Of a stretch of 35,064 nucleotides of DNA, positions 7,729-15,891 are shown one piece after another. The stretch is from Candidatus Bathyarchaeota archaeon. Lineage in GTDB: Archaea; Thermoproteota; Bathyarchaeia; RBG-16-48-13; GCA-020355125. Every line of letters begins with the position of its first letter. Within the stretch, counting starts at the first letter, position 1. The translations under genes were made by a program, and so were the position numbers. Location: positions 1-35,064 of the forward strand of contig JAUWJG010000001.1 in NCBI GenBank assembly GCA_030607815.1. Direction: 5' to 3'. The notes beneath the pieces were generated by a model. It was given only the letters and a program-made list of their open reading frames with translations. It had not been told where the DNA came from and searched no databases.

Positions 7729-8838
7729 ATGAATCTCCAAGAATTAGTTCAGAAACATAAGCTACTTGAATGCATTCACTGCGGAATGTGTTCTGGAGGT
7801 TGTCCTGTTTCGAGAAAGACAAACTTGAATGTTAGAAAGTATATGCGAGAAGTTGCAGTTTATAATGAAGAAATTAAACCACCACATAATGAACTGTGGA
7901 GTTGTACAACCTGTGCTTCATGTGGAATACGATGTCCTAAGGACATTAATCCTTACGAGTTTTTAATAGATCTCCGCAGTTTGGAAGTTGAAAAAGGGAG
8001 AATTACACCCACGATTCGAGATGCATTAGAAACTATCTTTAACAATGGTAATCCTTGGGGGGGAATAAGAAGTAAAAGATCTGAATGGACTCAAGAATTA
8101 AATGTTAAACATATTTCACAAGGTGCTGACATCCTATATTATGTTGGTTGTACGTCTGCGTACGATCCTCAAGTCCAAAACGTACCAAAAAGCCTTGTAA
8201 AATGTTTGAATAAAGCCGAAGTAGACTTTGGAATTTTAGGCGATGAAGAAAACTGTTGCGGAAGCGAAGTTTATGGAATGGGTGAAAAAGGTTTATTTGA
8301 AGTTTTAATCGAAGAAAACATGAAGAATTTCGTAAAGTATGATATAAAAAATGTTATTGTGAATTGTCCACACGCTTATCATACTTTTATAAATCGATAT
8401 GGAAAAACTTCATTTATAGTACAACATCACACTCAATTACTTGCTACTTTGATTGAAAATGAAAAAATATCCTTCTCTAAAGAACTAAATAAGAAGGTCA
8501 TCTATCATGACCCATGTTTTTTAGGTAAACAGAACGGTATCTACGATGAACCTCGAAAAGTTATTGAAAGTATACCGGGTGTAGAATTATTAGAATTCGA
8601 CCGTTCAAGAGACCGAAGTCTCTGCTGTGAAGGAGGAGGTGGAAGAATGTGGATCGATATCCCTGGAGAGCGTCTTGCAGAAATCCGTGTTAGAAATGCT
8701 GTTGAATATGGAGCAGATATATTAGCTGTAGCATGTCCATTCTGTCGCTTAACCATTGAAGATGCAATTAAAACAACAGATCTAGAAAAGAAAATACGTG
8801 TGATGGATGTAGCAGAATTGGTTTCACTCACATTATGA
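7729..8838 (+). CDS. HdrD/HdrCB-like Fe-S oxidoreductase with CCG domains
   Basis: A 369-residue fusion of an HdrC-like and an HdrB-like part. Two [4Fe-4S] motifs sit at residues 15-25 (CIHCGMCSGGCP) and 59-69 (CTTCASCGIRCP). Two cysteine-rich CCG domains follow. The first has Cys near 140, NCCGSE near 175 and CPHA near 211. The second has HDPC near 262, CCEGGGG near 297 and CPFC near 334. The second is complete; the first lacks the last Cys of CXXC. Such proteins accept or donate electrons for HdrA or for ETF in archaeal and bacterial fatty-acid oxidation. There is no membrane segment, so it should be cytosolic, perhaps docking on HdrA. The physiological acceptor is unknown. The ATG start directly precedes the first cluster domain. 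Confidence 0.88.
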   Translation: MNLQELVQKHKLLECIHCGMCSGGCPVSRKTNLNVRKYMREVAVYNEEIKPPHNELWSCTTCASCGIRCPKDINPYEFLIDLRSLEVEKGRITPTIRDALETIFNNGNPWGGIRSKRSEWTQELNVKHISQGADILYYVGCTSAYDPQVQNVPKSLVKCLNKAEVDFGILGDEENCCGSEVYGMGEKGLFEVLIEENMKNFVKYDIKNVIVNCPHAYHTFINRYGKTSFIVQHHTQLLATLIENEKISFSKELNKKVIYHDPCFLGKQNGIYDEPRKVIESIPGVELLEFDRSRDRSLCCEGGGGRMWIDIPGERLAEIRVRNAVEYGADILAVACPFCRLTIEDAIKTTDLEKKIRVMDVAELVSLTL

Positions 8839-8962
8839 AACGTATATATTTTTGAAAAAGTTCTGTATTTCACTTAAATTACTTTCATAATTTTACTTAT
8901 ACACTTAAAAACTTGGAATATTACATAAAATAGTTCATATGTAACAATCGGGATGTAAGTTT

Positions 8963-10330
8963 TTGAAGAAAAAAGTTGGTATAGATGATTTAGCAGTGCA
9001 CATTCCCAAACTTTACCTCGATGCAGAAGAATTAGCAAAGGCTCGAGGGATAGATCCAGGTAAGATCACAAAAGGGCTTGGAATAGAGAAAATGTCTATT
9101 CCTGATGCACATGAAGATGCTGCAACTATGGCTGCAATAGCGGCTCTGAAACTAATGAAGAAAAATAATCTTAATCCAAAAGATATAGATTTCATCCATG
9201 TCGCAACTGAAACAGGTCCAGATGCTGCAAAACCAATATCATGTTATATCCAAGGTATGTTAGAGCAAGTATATGGGAAAAGATGTTTAGATCATATAGG
9301 GGCACCAGAGACTAAATTTGCTTGTGTGGGAGCGACATATGCTTTGATAGACCGATTAGCATATATCGCTGCAGGATGGAATAAACGTAAATATGCTATT
9401 GTCATAGCTACAGACATTGCAAAATATGATCTATATTCTTCAGGTGAATCAACTCAAGGAGCAGCTGCAGTTGCGTTACTTTTAAAAGAAAATCCTCGTC
9501 TTTTAGCTTATGAACCTGATTTTACTGGTTTTGGGACAGTAGATGATAGGGACTTTTATAGACCCATTGAGAGAACTACTGCTGTTGTTGATGGACAATA
9601 TTCTATTGGATGTTATCTTCGAAATATGAGAATCGCAACCGACATGTATAAAAATAATTTAATAAAATTAAACATAATCAAATCTGATCAAGAAAACTTG
9701 AGCGATAAACTTGATTTAATATCATTTCACTCTCCTTTTCCAAAAATGGTTCAATACGCTTTTGCCTCATTTTTAATACATGATTGGAGACGTTTCCCAA
9801 GATGGGATAATATTTTATCTAAGATAGGACCCGAACCTCCTAGAAAAGGCTTAACAAATATAGAGTTTTATGTATCTAAAGATTACAAACGATTTAGAAG
9901 CCGTTTTTCAAAAATAGAGGAGTTTAGAGATGAATATAATGCGAAAGTTGCAAATTCATTGATTGCCTTAAAGCTCATCGGTAATTCTTATACAGCTTCT
10001 GTATGGTTATGTATAGCAAGCCATTTTGGGAATGGAAGAGACAATTTAGACAATAAAAGATTGGGCGTATGTTCCTATGGTAGTGGAAGTAGTGCGATAG
10101 CATGCAGTTTTATTATTCAACCAGAATATAAAGAAGTGATTAAAAAAATAGAATTAATGAGAGATCTTTCTCGTAGGAAAAGGATATCCATGGACGTGTA
10201 TGAGGATTTACATGAAGGAATATTCAAAACAGATGAAAGCGTTATATCTCCTAAGAAAGAATTCGCATTAGACTATATTGGTAAAGAGGATAAAAACGTA
10301 GGTTACAGATATTATAAATATATTGAGTAA
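8963..10330 (+). CDS. Hydroxymethylglutaryl-CoA synthase, bacterial/eukaryal-type
   Basis: A 455-residue HMG-CoA synthase, which condenses acetyl-CoA with acetoacetyl-CoA in the mevalonate pathway. The N-terminus (VGIDDLAVHIPKLYLDAEELAKARGIDPGK) resembles bacterial MvaS. Catalytic residues are Glu84 (ATETG), Cys121 (KFACVGATYAL) and His near 256 (SFHSPFPKMVQYAF). SYGSGSSAIACSF follows near the C-terminus. Typical archaeal HMGS is about 350 residues and lies next to thiolase and DUF35; this one is longer and stands alone, so it may have been acquired by transfer. The start is TTG at 8963, the only choice fitting the domain edge. A side role in ketone-body-like chemistry cannot be excluded. Confidence 0.88.
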   Translation: MKKKVGIDDLAVHIPKLYLDAEELAKARGIDPGKITKGLGIEKMSIPDAHEDAATMAAIAALKLMKKNNLNPKDIDFIHVATETGPDAAKPISCYIQGMLEQVYGKRCLDHIGAPETKFACVGATYALIDRLAYIAAGWNKRKYAIVIATDIAKYDLYSSGESTQGAAAVALLLKENPRLLAYEPDFTGFGTVDDRDFYRPIERTTAVVDGQYSIGCYLRNMRIATDMYKNNLIKLNIIKSDQENLSDKLDLISFHSPFPKMVQYAFASFLIHDWRRFPRWDNILSKIGPEPPRKGLTNIEFYVSKDYKRFRSRFSKIEEFRDEYNAKVANSLIALKLIGNSYTASVWLCIASHFGNGRDNLDNKRLGVCSYGSGSSAIACSFIIQPEYKEVIKKIELMRDLSRRKRISMDVYEDLHEGIFKTDESVISPKKEFALDYIGKEDKNVGYRYYKYIE

Positions 10331-10524
10331 AAATCGTTGATTTAACGATGGGACATATTGATAATCTTAACTTTTTAAAAAAATGTAGATTGTTTTGGTT
10401 GTAGCATTTATTGTTCTAATGGTAGGATAGAACGCCCTACAGAAAGGCGAATTGTCTAAGTACAGTTATCTGAAATTTTTCTGCATTAATGACTTTGGTT
10501 GAGAAGTATATATCTCTTAAATCT

Positions 10525-10560
10525 TTTATATAAAGAAGAACCAAAGAATCAATTAGGAGA
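10525..10560 (+). promoter_or_regulatory. TATA box and Shine-Dalgarno of the SDR-E2 operon
   Basis: TTTATATAA at 10525-10533 is a good archaeal TATA element. AGGAGA at 10555-10560 sits 6 bases before the GTG start at 10567. The 236-base spacer after the HMG-CoA synthase gene, with its own TATA box, suggests that a new transcript starts here. Confidence 0.55.
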
Positions 10561-10566
10561 TAAGTT

Positions 10567-11337
10567 GTGGGTAGACTAGAAAATAAAATTGCTATAGTTA
10601 CTGGAGGTGCTAAAGGAATAGGCAGAGGTATAGTGTTATCTTTTGCAAAAGAAGGAGCTGATGTAACTATCGCAGATATAAATATTGAAATAGCTGAAAA
10701 TACTGCTGAAGAAATTAGAGCTTTGGGCCGTCAAGTAATGGTTGTAAAAACTGATGTCAGGAAAGAAAAAGAAGTTAATGAGATGGTTAGAAAGACTCTT
10801 AAGAAATTTGGAAAGATCGATATCCTTGTAAATAACGCGGGGACTATTGCGCCCAGTCACATTGATAATGTACATGCGAGTGCTTTGGAGTGGAAAGAAG
10901 ATGATTGGGATGTAACATTAGACACTAACTTAAAGGGAACTTTTTTTTGCTGTAAATTTGTGATCCCTCTTATGAAGAAACAAAAGAGCGGAAAAATAGT
11001 CAATATTTCATCAAGTGCTGGTAGGAGAAGGCGAAGAAGCGGAACGTTGGCTCATTACGCTGCCTCCAAAGCTGCAGTTATAAATTACACTGAAAGCATT
11101 GCAGCGGTTTTAGGGGAATATGGGATTACAGCTAATGTGATTTGTCCCTATTTTATTTGGACAGATCTGTGGAAAGCTGGAGTGGGAGGAGAGCAAAATA
11201 AAGTGAGATTTGATAAAATTGTGCAGTCATCATTGTTAAAAAGGGCTACTACTCCTGAAAATATTGGTGCTTTAGCAGTATTTTTAGCGTCGGAAGATGC
11301 CAATGATATCACAGCACAAGTGATTGATATAGGATAG
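10567..11337 (+). CDS. SDR-family NAD(P)-dependent oxidoreductase
   Basis: A 256-residue classical short-chain dehydrogenase/reductase. It has the Rossmann TGGAKGIG loop near residue 12, NNAG near 90, the serine region NISSSAG and the catalytic YAASK near 170. The start is GTG with a well-placed AGGAGA. It most likely oxidises or reduces a small alcohol/ketone or a 3-hydroxyacyl group. It is the first gene of a plus-strand run: SDR, zinc-type dehydrogenase, E1-alpha, E1-beta, E2. In bacteria this mix recalls acetoin/2,3-butanediol clusters, where an SDR and an MDR interconvert the diol and acetoin. That reading is inference, as the substrate cannot be told from the sequence. A run of five arginines after SSSAG is unusual. 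Confidence 0.85.
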   Translation: MGRLENKIAIVTGGAKGIGRGIVLSFAKEGADVTIADINIEIAENTAEEIRALGRQVMVVKTDVRKEKEVNEMVRKTLKKFGKIDILVNNAGTIAPSHIDNVHASALEWKEDDWDVTLDTNLKGTFFCCKFVIPLMKKQKSGKIVNISSSAGRRRRRSGTLAHYAASKAAVINYTESIAAVLGEYGITANVICPYFIWTDLWKAGVGGEQNKVRFDKIVQSSLLKRATTPENIGALAVFLASEDANDITAQVIDIG

Positions 11338-11380
11338 TTTAGCTCAAATATTTTCCTCGAAAGTAAGGAGTCGAAGAAAA

Positions 11381-12373
11381 ATGAAAGTGGCTATTCTTGA
11401 AGATGCAAATAAGTTTGTAATAAAAGAAGTACCTAAACCCGAACTTGGTCCATGTAGTGTAGTTATAAAAATTCGTTATTGTTCAATATGTGGATCAGAT
11501 ATTCACATGTACAAGTGGGGACCTAAACCTCAAGACCCTTCAGAGGTAAAGTTGGTTAGTTTTCTTGACAGCATTTTGGGGTTTCCAGCTTATTCTCTTT
11601 TAGGACATCAGATATCTGGAAATATCGTAGAGATAGGCCCTGAAGTAGAGGGATACAACATAGGAGATCGTGTTACGGCTAGAACTCGTGGAGCATATGC
11701 AGATTTCATAATATCAGAAGAATCTCAAGTGTATCATCTTCCAAATGAAGTATCCTTTGAACAAGCAGCTTTTGTTGAACCAGTATCAGTGGCTGTAAGT
11801 GCTGTTAGGCGATCGAGGTTGAAATTAGGGGATGTTGTGGTTATTTTAGGTGCAGGACCTATTGGATTATTTATTTTACAATGTGCCAAAGCTGCAGGAG
11901 TTGGGAGAGTATATGTTTCAGAGATATCTGAATTGAGACTTAAAAAAGCAAAAGAATTGGGTGCTGATGAGGTTTTTAATGCAAAGAAGGTTGATGTTGT
12001 CAAGAGGATTAATAAGATAACTAGAAGTTTAGGTCCTGATGTAGTTTTTGAGTGTGCTGGTAAACCCGAAACGATGTGGCAAATGCTCAATATACTTTCG
12101 AAGCATGGTAAAGGAGTTATCGTTGCCGTCTATGAGAAGCCTTTTGAGATCGACCCTAATCGTATTATGATGAAGAATCTAGATATTGTCGGAATTCTTC
12201 CAACTCGTGGTGAAGGGGAACGGGATCAGTTTAAGATGGCTATAGCCTTAATCAAAACAGGAAAGGTTAGAGTAGATCCAATGATAACAGCAACCTATTC
12301 GCTGAATAATATAAATGGGGCTTTTAATAGCTTGATTAAGGGTGAACAGTTGGGAATTTTGATTAAACCTTGA
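11381..12373 (+). CDS. MDR-family (zinc-type) alcohol/polyol dehydrogenase without structural-zinc lobe
   Basis: A 330-residue medium-chain dehydrogenase. The N-terminal catalytic domain has Cys37 in CSICGSDIH, His76 in LLGHQISG and Glu near 131 in FVEPVSVA. The NAD-binding domain has VVILGAGPIGLF. Family members with two zincs carry a four-cysteine loop after the GDRV motif; here GDRVTARTRGAYADF skips it, so only the catalytic zinc is expected. The usual GHE is GHQ. Relatives act on butanediol, sorbitol, threonine or other secondary alcohols. It starts 43 bases after the SDR and precedes E1-alpha by 78 bases. A TTTAAA element at 12419-12424 could start a separate transcript for E1-alpha. Confidence 0.85.
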   Translation: MKVAILEDANKFVIKEVPKPELGPCSVVIKIRYCSICGSDIHMYKWGPKPQDPSEVKLVSFLDSILGFPAYSLLGHQISGNIVEIGPEVEGYNIGDRVTARTRGAYADFIISEESQVYHLPNEVSFEQAAFVEPVSVAVSAVRRSRLKLGDVVVILGAGPIGLFILQCAKAAGVGRVYVSEISELRLKKAKELGADEVFNAKKVDVVKRINKITRSLGPDVVFECAGKPETMWQMLNILSKHGKGVIVAVYEKPFEIDPNRIMMKNLDIVGILPTRGEGERDQFKMAIALIKTGKVRVDPMITATYSLNNINGAFNSLIKGEQLGILIKP

Positions 12374-12451
12374 ATTAAGGTAATGAAGTTTGATCTGAGT
12401 GAACAAATTAAATAGAAGTTTAAACATATAGAAGTTCTTGTGGAGATTTAA

Positions 12452-13417
12452 ATGGCTCAGGAAAATATTGAAAAAGATATTTTAATCAAGATGTATAAGC
12501 TGATGGTGACTTCGAGATTCTGGGACAATAATATTGATGACATGCATGCAAAGAAGCAAATGATTGGAATGTCACCCCATTCTGGCCAAGGCCAAGAGGC
12601 AATAGGAGTTGGCGGATGCTTAACCCTTAAAGAAGAGGATTATATGGTTCCTTCTCACCGTGGATGCGCTCATGCCATCACAAAGGGCTTATCATTACGG
12701 AAATTAACTGCGGAATATCTTGGCAAAGCTACTGGTGTTTCTAAAGGAAAAGGTGGCGCACATATTTGTGATCCTACACATAACATTCTAGGTGTTAGTG
12801 GTATTATTGGAGGAGCACTTCTTATAGCCACAGGTGTAGGATGGTCAATAAAAATAAGGAAAACTAAACAGGTTGTAATGGATTTCTTTGGAGATGGTAT
12901 GGCTGGTCAAGCTAGCTTTTATCCAGCTCTGAATCTCTCAGCAGCATGGAAACTTCCAATCATATGGATGTGCGAAAATAACAGAGTTCAACAATTTACG
13001 CATTTTGAAGATGTAATGGGGATGAAAAACATCGCAGAGATGGGTAAACCCTTTGGAATGCCAAGTATAATAGTGGATGGAAACGATGTTATGGCAGTAT
13101 ATAATGCCGCTCAAAACGCGGTTAATAGAGCAAGAAATGGAGAAGGTCCGTCACTGATTGAGTGTAAAACGTATAGATGGAGACCTCACTATGAAGGTGC
13201 CCCGGAGACAAGAACAATAGAAGAACTTTTGGAAATGAAGAAGAAATGTCCTATCAAAAAATTAAGAGCTTACATCATACAAAATAAAGTCATAACAGAG
13301 AAAGAAGCTATAAAAATAGATGAAAACGTAATGTTGGAAATTAAAGACGCTGCAAAATTTGCATTGGAAAGTCCTTGGCCAAAGCCCGAAGAGTTATTCG
13401 AGGATGTTTATGTATAA
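12452..13417 (+). CDS. 2-oxoacid/acetoin dehydrogenase E1 component, alpha subunit
   Basis: A 321-residue thiamine-diphosphate enzyme subunit. The TPP/Mg motif runs from FFGDGMAGQASF (near residue 147) to MCENN (near 176). SHRGCAHAITKG and GKATGVSKGKGGAH are typical of AcoA/PdhA E1-alpha. The later loop is YRWRPHYEGAPETR, where the family usually has GHS.GDP, so the active-site lid differs. It forms an alpha2-beta2 heterotetramer with the next gene and decarboxylates a 2-oxoacid or cleaves acetoin. Its length fits AcoA-like proteins, slightly shorter than PDH E1-alpha. GGAG at 12442-12445 precedes the ATG. Substrate is not determined: pyruvate, branched 2-oxoacids and acetoin are all open. 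Confidence 0.88.
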   Translation: MAQENIEKDILIKMYKLMVTSRFWDNNIDDMHAKKQMIGMSPHSGQGQEAIGVGGCLTLKEEDYMVPSHRGCAHAITKGLSLRKLTAEYLGKATGVSKGKGGAHICDPTHNILGVSGIIGGALLIATGVGWSIKIRKTKQVVMDFFGDGMAGQASFYPALNLSAAWKLPIIWMCENNRVQQFTHFEDVMGMKNIAEMGKPFGMPSIIVDGNDVMAVYNAAQNAVNRARNGEGPSLIECKTYRWRPHYEGAPETRTIEELLEMKKKCPIKKLRAYIIQNKVITEKEAIKIDENVMLEIKDAAKFALESPWPKPEELFEDVYV

Positions 13418-13434
13418 ATGGATGGTGCATGTAT

Positions 13435-14415
13435 ATGTCTGAAAAAATAATAAATGTGGGTGAGGCGATTCACGATGCCTTAGTTGAGGAGATGAGGAGA
13501 GACCCAAGTGTTATTATTTTAGGTGAGAGTATTCAACGTGCTACCTCGTTTGGTATTACAAGAGGATTATTAACAGAATTTGGGTATAATAGAGTCTGGG
13601 ATACACCAATTGCGGAAAATGCTATTGCAGGATTGGCCTTAGGTGCAGCTTTGACAGGGTTAAGACCCGTTCCAATTATTATGATAGGTGATTTTCTTCC
13701 ATACGCTATGGAAATAATATGTAACGAGATAGCTAAGTACAGGTATATGTTTGGAGGAAACTTCAAAGTACCTATAACTATTAGAGTGGGAGCTCAAGGT
13801 GCTGGAGCAGGTCTCGCTGCTCAACATTCTCAATGTCTTGAAGCTTGGTTTATCCACGTTCCAGGATTAAAAGTAGTATATGCATCAACTCCGTATGATG
13901 CTAAGGGTCTCTTAAAAGCGTCAATCAGAGATGATAACCCAGTATTATTCTTTGAACATAAATTGCTTGGATCGATAACAGGAACTGTACCTACAGAGGA
14001 CTATACGGTTCCAATTGGTGTTGCTGATGTGAAGAGAGAAGGTGAAGATTTGACAATAGTTGCTTGGGCTTTTATGATGCATAAGGCACTTAATGCAGCT
14101 ACAGAGCTTGAAAAGGAAGGGATAAGTGTGGAAGTGGTTGATCCGCGAACCCTTTATCCAATTGATAAAGAAACAATTTTACAATCTGTTAAAAAGACGG
14201 GTAGGCTTATTATTGCAGAAGAAGCTCCTAAAACAGGTAGTATAGGGGCTGAAATATCGGCTATGGTTAATGAAGAAGGTTTTGATTATTTAGATGCTCC
14301 GATTATGCGAGTTGCGGCGCCACATACACCAATTCCATATTCAGCTGCTTTAGAAAAACTTTGGATACCAAATGTAGAGGATATCATTAATATGGCTAAA
14401 AAAATCGTTACATGA
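13435..14415 (+). CDS. 2-oxoacid/acetoin dehydrogenase E1 component, beta subunit
   Basis: An E1-beta transketolase-like subunit of about 326 residues, starting MSEKIINVGEAIHDALVEEM. Diagnostic segments are VIILGESIQRATSFGITRG, WDTPIAENAIAGLALGAA, VYASTPYDAKGLLKAS and VVDPRTLYPIDKETIL. I chose ATG 13435 (or 13429, two residues longer), because the longer reading from 13375 would overlap E1-alpha by 43 bases with a non-family leader. A GGTG lies just upstream. The gene follows E1-alpha by 17 bases and is followed by E2, a standard complex order. It supplies the second half of the TPP site and the contact with E2. Confidence 0.9.
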   Translation: MSEKIINVGEAIHDALVEEMRRDPSVIILGESIQRATSFGITRGLLTEFGYNRVWDTPIAENAIAGLALGAALTGLRPVPIIMIGDFLPYAMEIICNEIAKYRYMFGGNFKVPITIRVGAQGAGAGLAAQHSQCLEAWFIHVPGLKVVYASTPYDAKGLLKASIRDDNPVLFFEHKLLGSITGTVPTEDYTVPIGVADVKREGEDLTIVAWAFMMHKALNAATELEKEGISVEVVDPRTLYPIDKETILQSVKKTGRLIIAEEAPKTGSIGAEISAMVNEEGFDYLDAPIMRVAAPHTPIPYSAALEKLWIPNVEDIINMAKKIVT

Positions 14416-14483
14416 TACGGATAAATATTGTCAATGAAGATCATTTTTCGAGATATAGTCAATAAAATTGTGGTGATTTGACG

Positions 14484-15677
14484 ATGATAACTAAAGTTGT
14501 TATGCCAATGCTTGGTTGGACTATGAAGGAAGGAACCATAGTAACATGGCTTAAAAAAGAGGGGGAAGGGGTAGAGAAAGGAGAACCTTTACTTGAAGTA
14601 GAAACTGGGAAAGTATTAAAGGATATTGAGTCTCCAGGAACTGGAATTTTGAGGATAATCTTGATACCTGAAGAATCCACAGTACCTGTAACAGAAATTC
14701 TCGCTATAATAGCTGAACCTCAGGAAGACATACCTGATCTTCAAAATATGATTGAAAAAGCGAAGGTGCTTCTAGAATCACCAGAAGCTACATCTATCGA
14801 AAAAAGTGAAGATCGGATAATTAAGAAGCATCCAGTTAAAAGAAAAATTTCTCCAGTTGCAAAGAAAATTGCTGAAAAAAATAATATTGATTTTAATCGA
14901 ATTACTGGTACAGGACCAAATGGTAGGATAGTAAGAAAAGATGTTTTTGAATTTATTGAAATGACAAAATATATGCCCAGGGTTAAGGAAGTCATAAAGC
15001 TAACTGGAATTAGGAAAATAACGGCTGATCGTTTATCATTCAGTTATCGAACAGCAGTACATGTAACAATAACTATGGCTATGAATATGTTAGAAATGGT
15101 GAAGCTTCGTCATAAACTTCTTCCTGAAATCGAAAAGAAGGTACAAAGTCGGGTTACTTATACAGATATGCTAGTAAAAGTTTTAGCTCAAACTTTGGAA
15201 GAATATCCTATTTTAAATTCGACGCTTGAAGATGAGGAAATTAAGATTCTGGAGAACATAAATATAGGTATAGCGGTTGATACTGGGATTGGATTAGTTG
15301 TCCCAGTTGTTCGTGAAGCAAATAAAAAGTCGCTAACTGAAATAGCATTATTAACGAAGAAACTCATAGAAAAAGCAAGGTCGGGTAATCTTGCTTTAAA
15401 TGAAGCCACGGGTGGCTCTTTTACTATTACAAACTTAGGTATGTTCGGTATTGACCAAGGGACGCCTATAATCAACCCACCTGAAATTGCAATTTTGGGA
15501 ATGGGAAGAATCGCTGAGAAACCTGTAGTTATTGATGGAAGAATTGAAATTAGGCCCATGATGAACATCACTTTATCTTTCGATCATAGAGTAATCGATG
15601 GAGCGTTAGCAGCACGATTCTTGCAAAATATGAAACAAAAAATAGAGAAACCTTATGAAGTTTTCAAGATCAATTAA
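14484..15677 (+). CDS. Dihydrolipoamide acyltransferase (E2)
   Basis: A 397-residue E2 core protein. A lipoyl domain (residues 1-78) has Lys43 in EVETGKVLKDIES as the expected lipoylated residue. A linker leads to the E1/E3-binding domain ISPVAKKIAEKNNIDFNRITG (near 116-150). The catalytic CAT domain ends in LSFDHRVIDGALAARF, with the His-Asp pair near 367-371. It transfers the acyl group from lipoate to CoA. The ATG at 14484 is preferred, with GGTGA seven bases before it; a TTG two codons upstream is the alternative. No E3 gene is in the window, so dihydrolipoamide dehydrogenase must come from elsewhere. A lipoylation system must also exist in the genome. Confidence 0.92.
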   Translation: MITKVVMPMLGWTMKEGTIVTWLKKEGEGVEKGEPLLEVETGKVLKDIESPGTGILRIILIPEESTVPVTEILAIIAEPQEDIPDLQNMIEKAKVLLESPEATSIEKSEDRIIKKHPVKRKISPVAKKIAEKNNIDFNRITGTGPNGRIVRKDVFEFIEMTKYMPRVKEVIKLTGIRKITADRLSFSYRTAVHVTITMAMNMLEMVKLRHKLLPEIEKKVQSRVTYTDMLVKVLAQTLEEYPILNSTLEDEEIKILENINIGIAVDTGIGLVVPVVREANKKSLTEIALLTKKLIEKARSGNLALNEATGGSFTITNLGMFGIDQGTPIINPPEIAILGMGRIAEKPVVIDGRIEIRPMMNITLSFDHRVIDGALAARFLQNMKQKIEKPYEVFKIN

Positions 15678-15858
15678 TATTACAGAAGTCCCTAGATTTA
15701 CTATAAGATGACAAGTTATAGAGTTTAAGTTTTAGAGTTTTCATATGTTTCCAATTTTTCCGTTTCACATTTAAGATAATGATTAAAATATTCCGGTAAG
15801 TTATTGGTCAAATAAACAGATTATGATATAAACGGAAAAGTTCTATCGTTTAGTATTG

Positions 15859-15865
15859 TTTTTTT
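15859..15865 (+). terminator. T7 tract, possible terminator of the E2 transcript
   Basis: A T7 run about 180 bases beyond the E2 stop, just before the convergent remnant at 15892. The intervening 15678-15858 is AT-rich with no gene that I can see. Confidence 0.3.
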
Positions 15866-15891
15866 AATATTATCAAAAGTCTTGTAATAGG

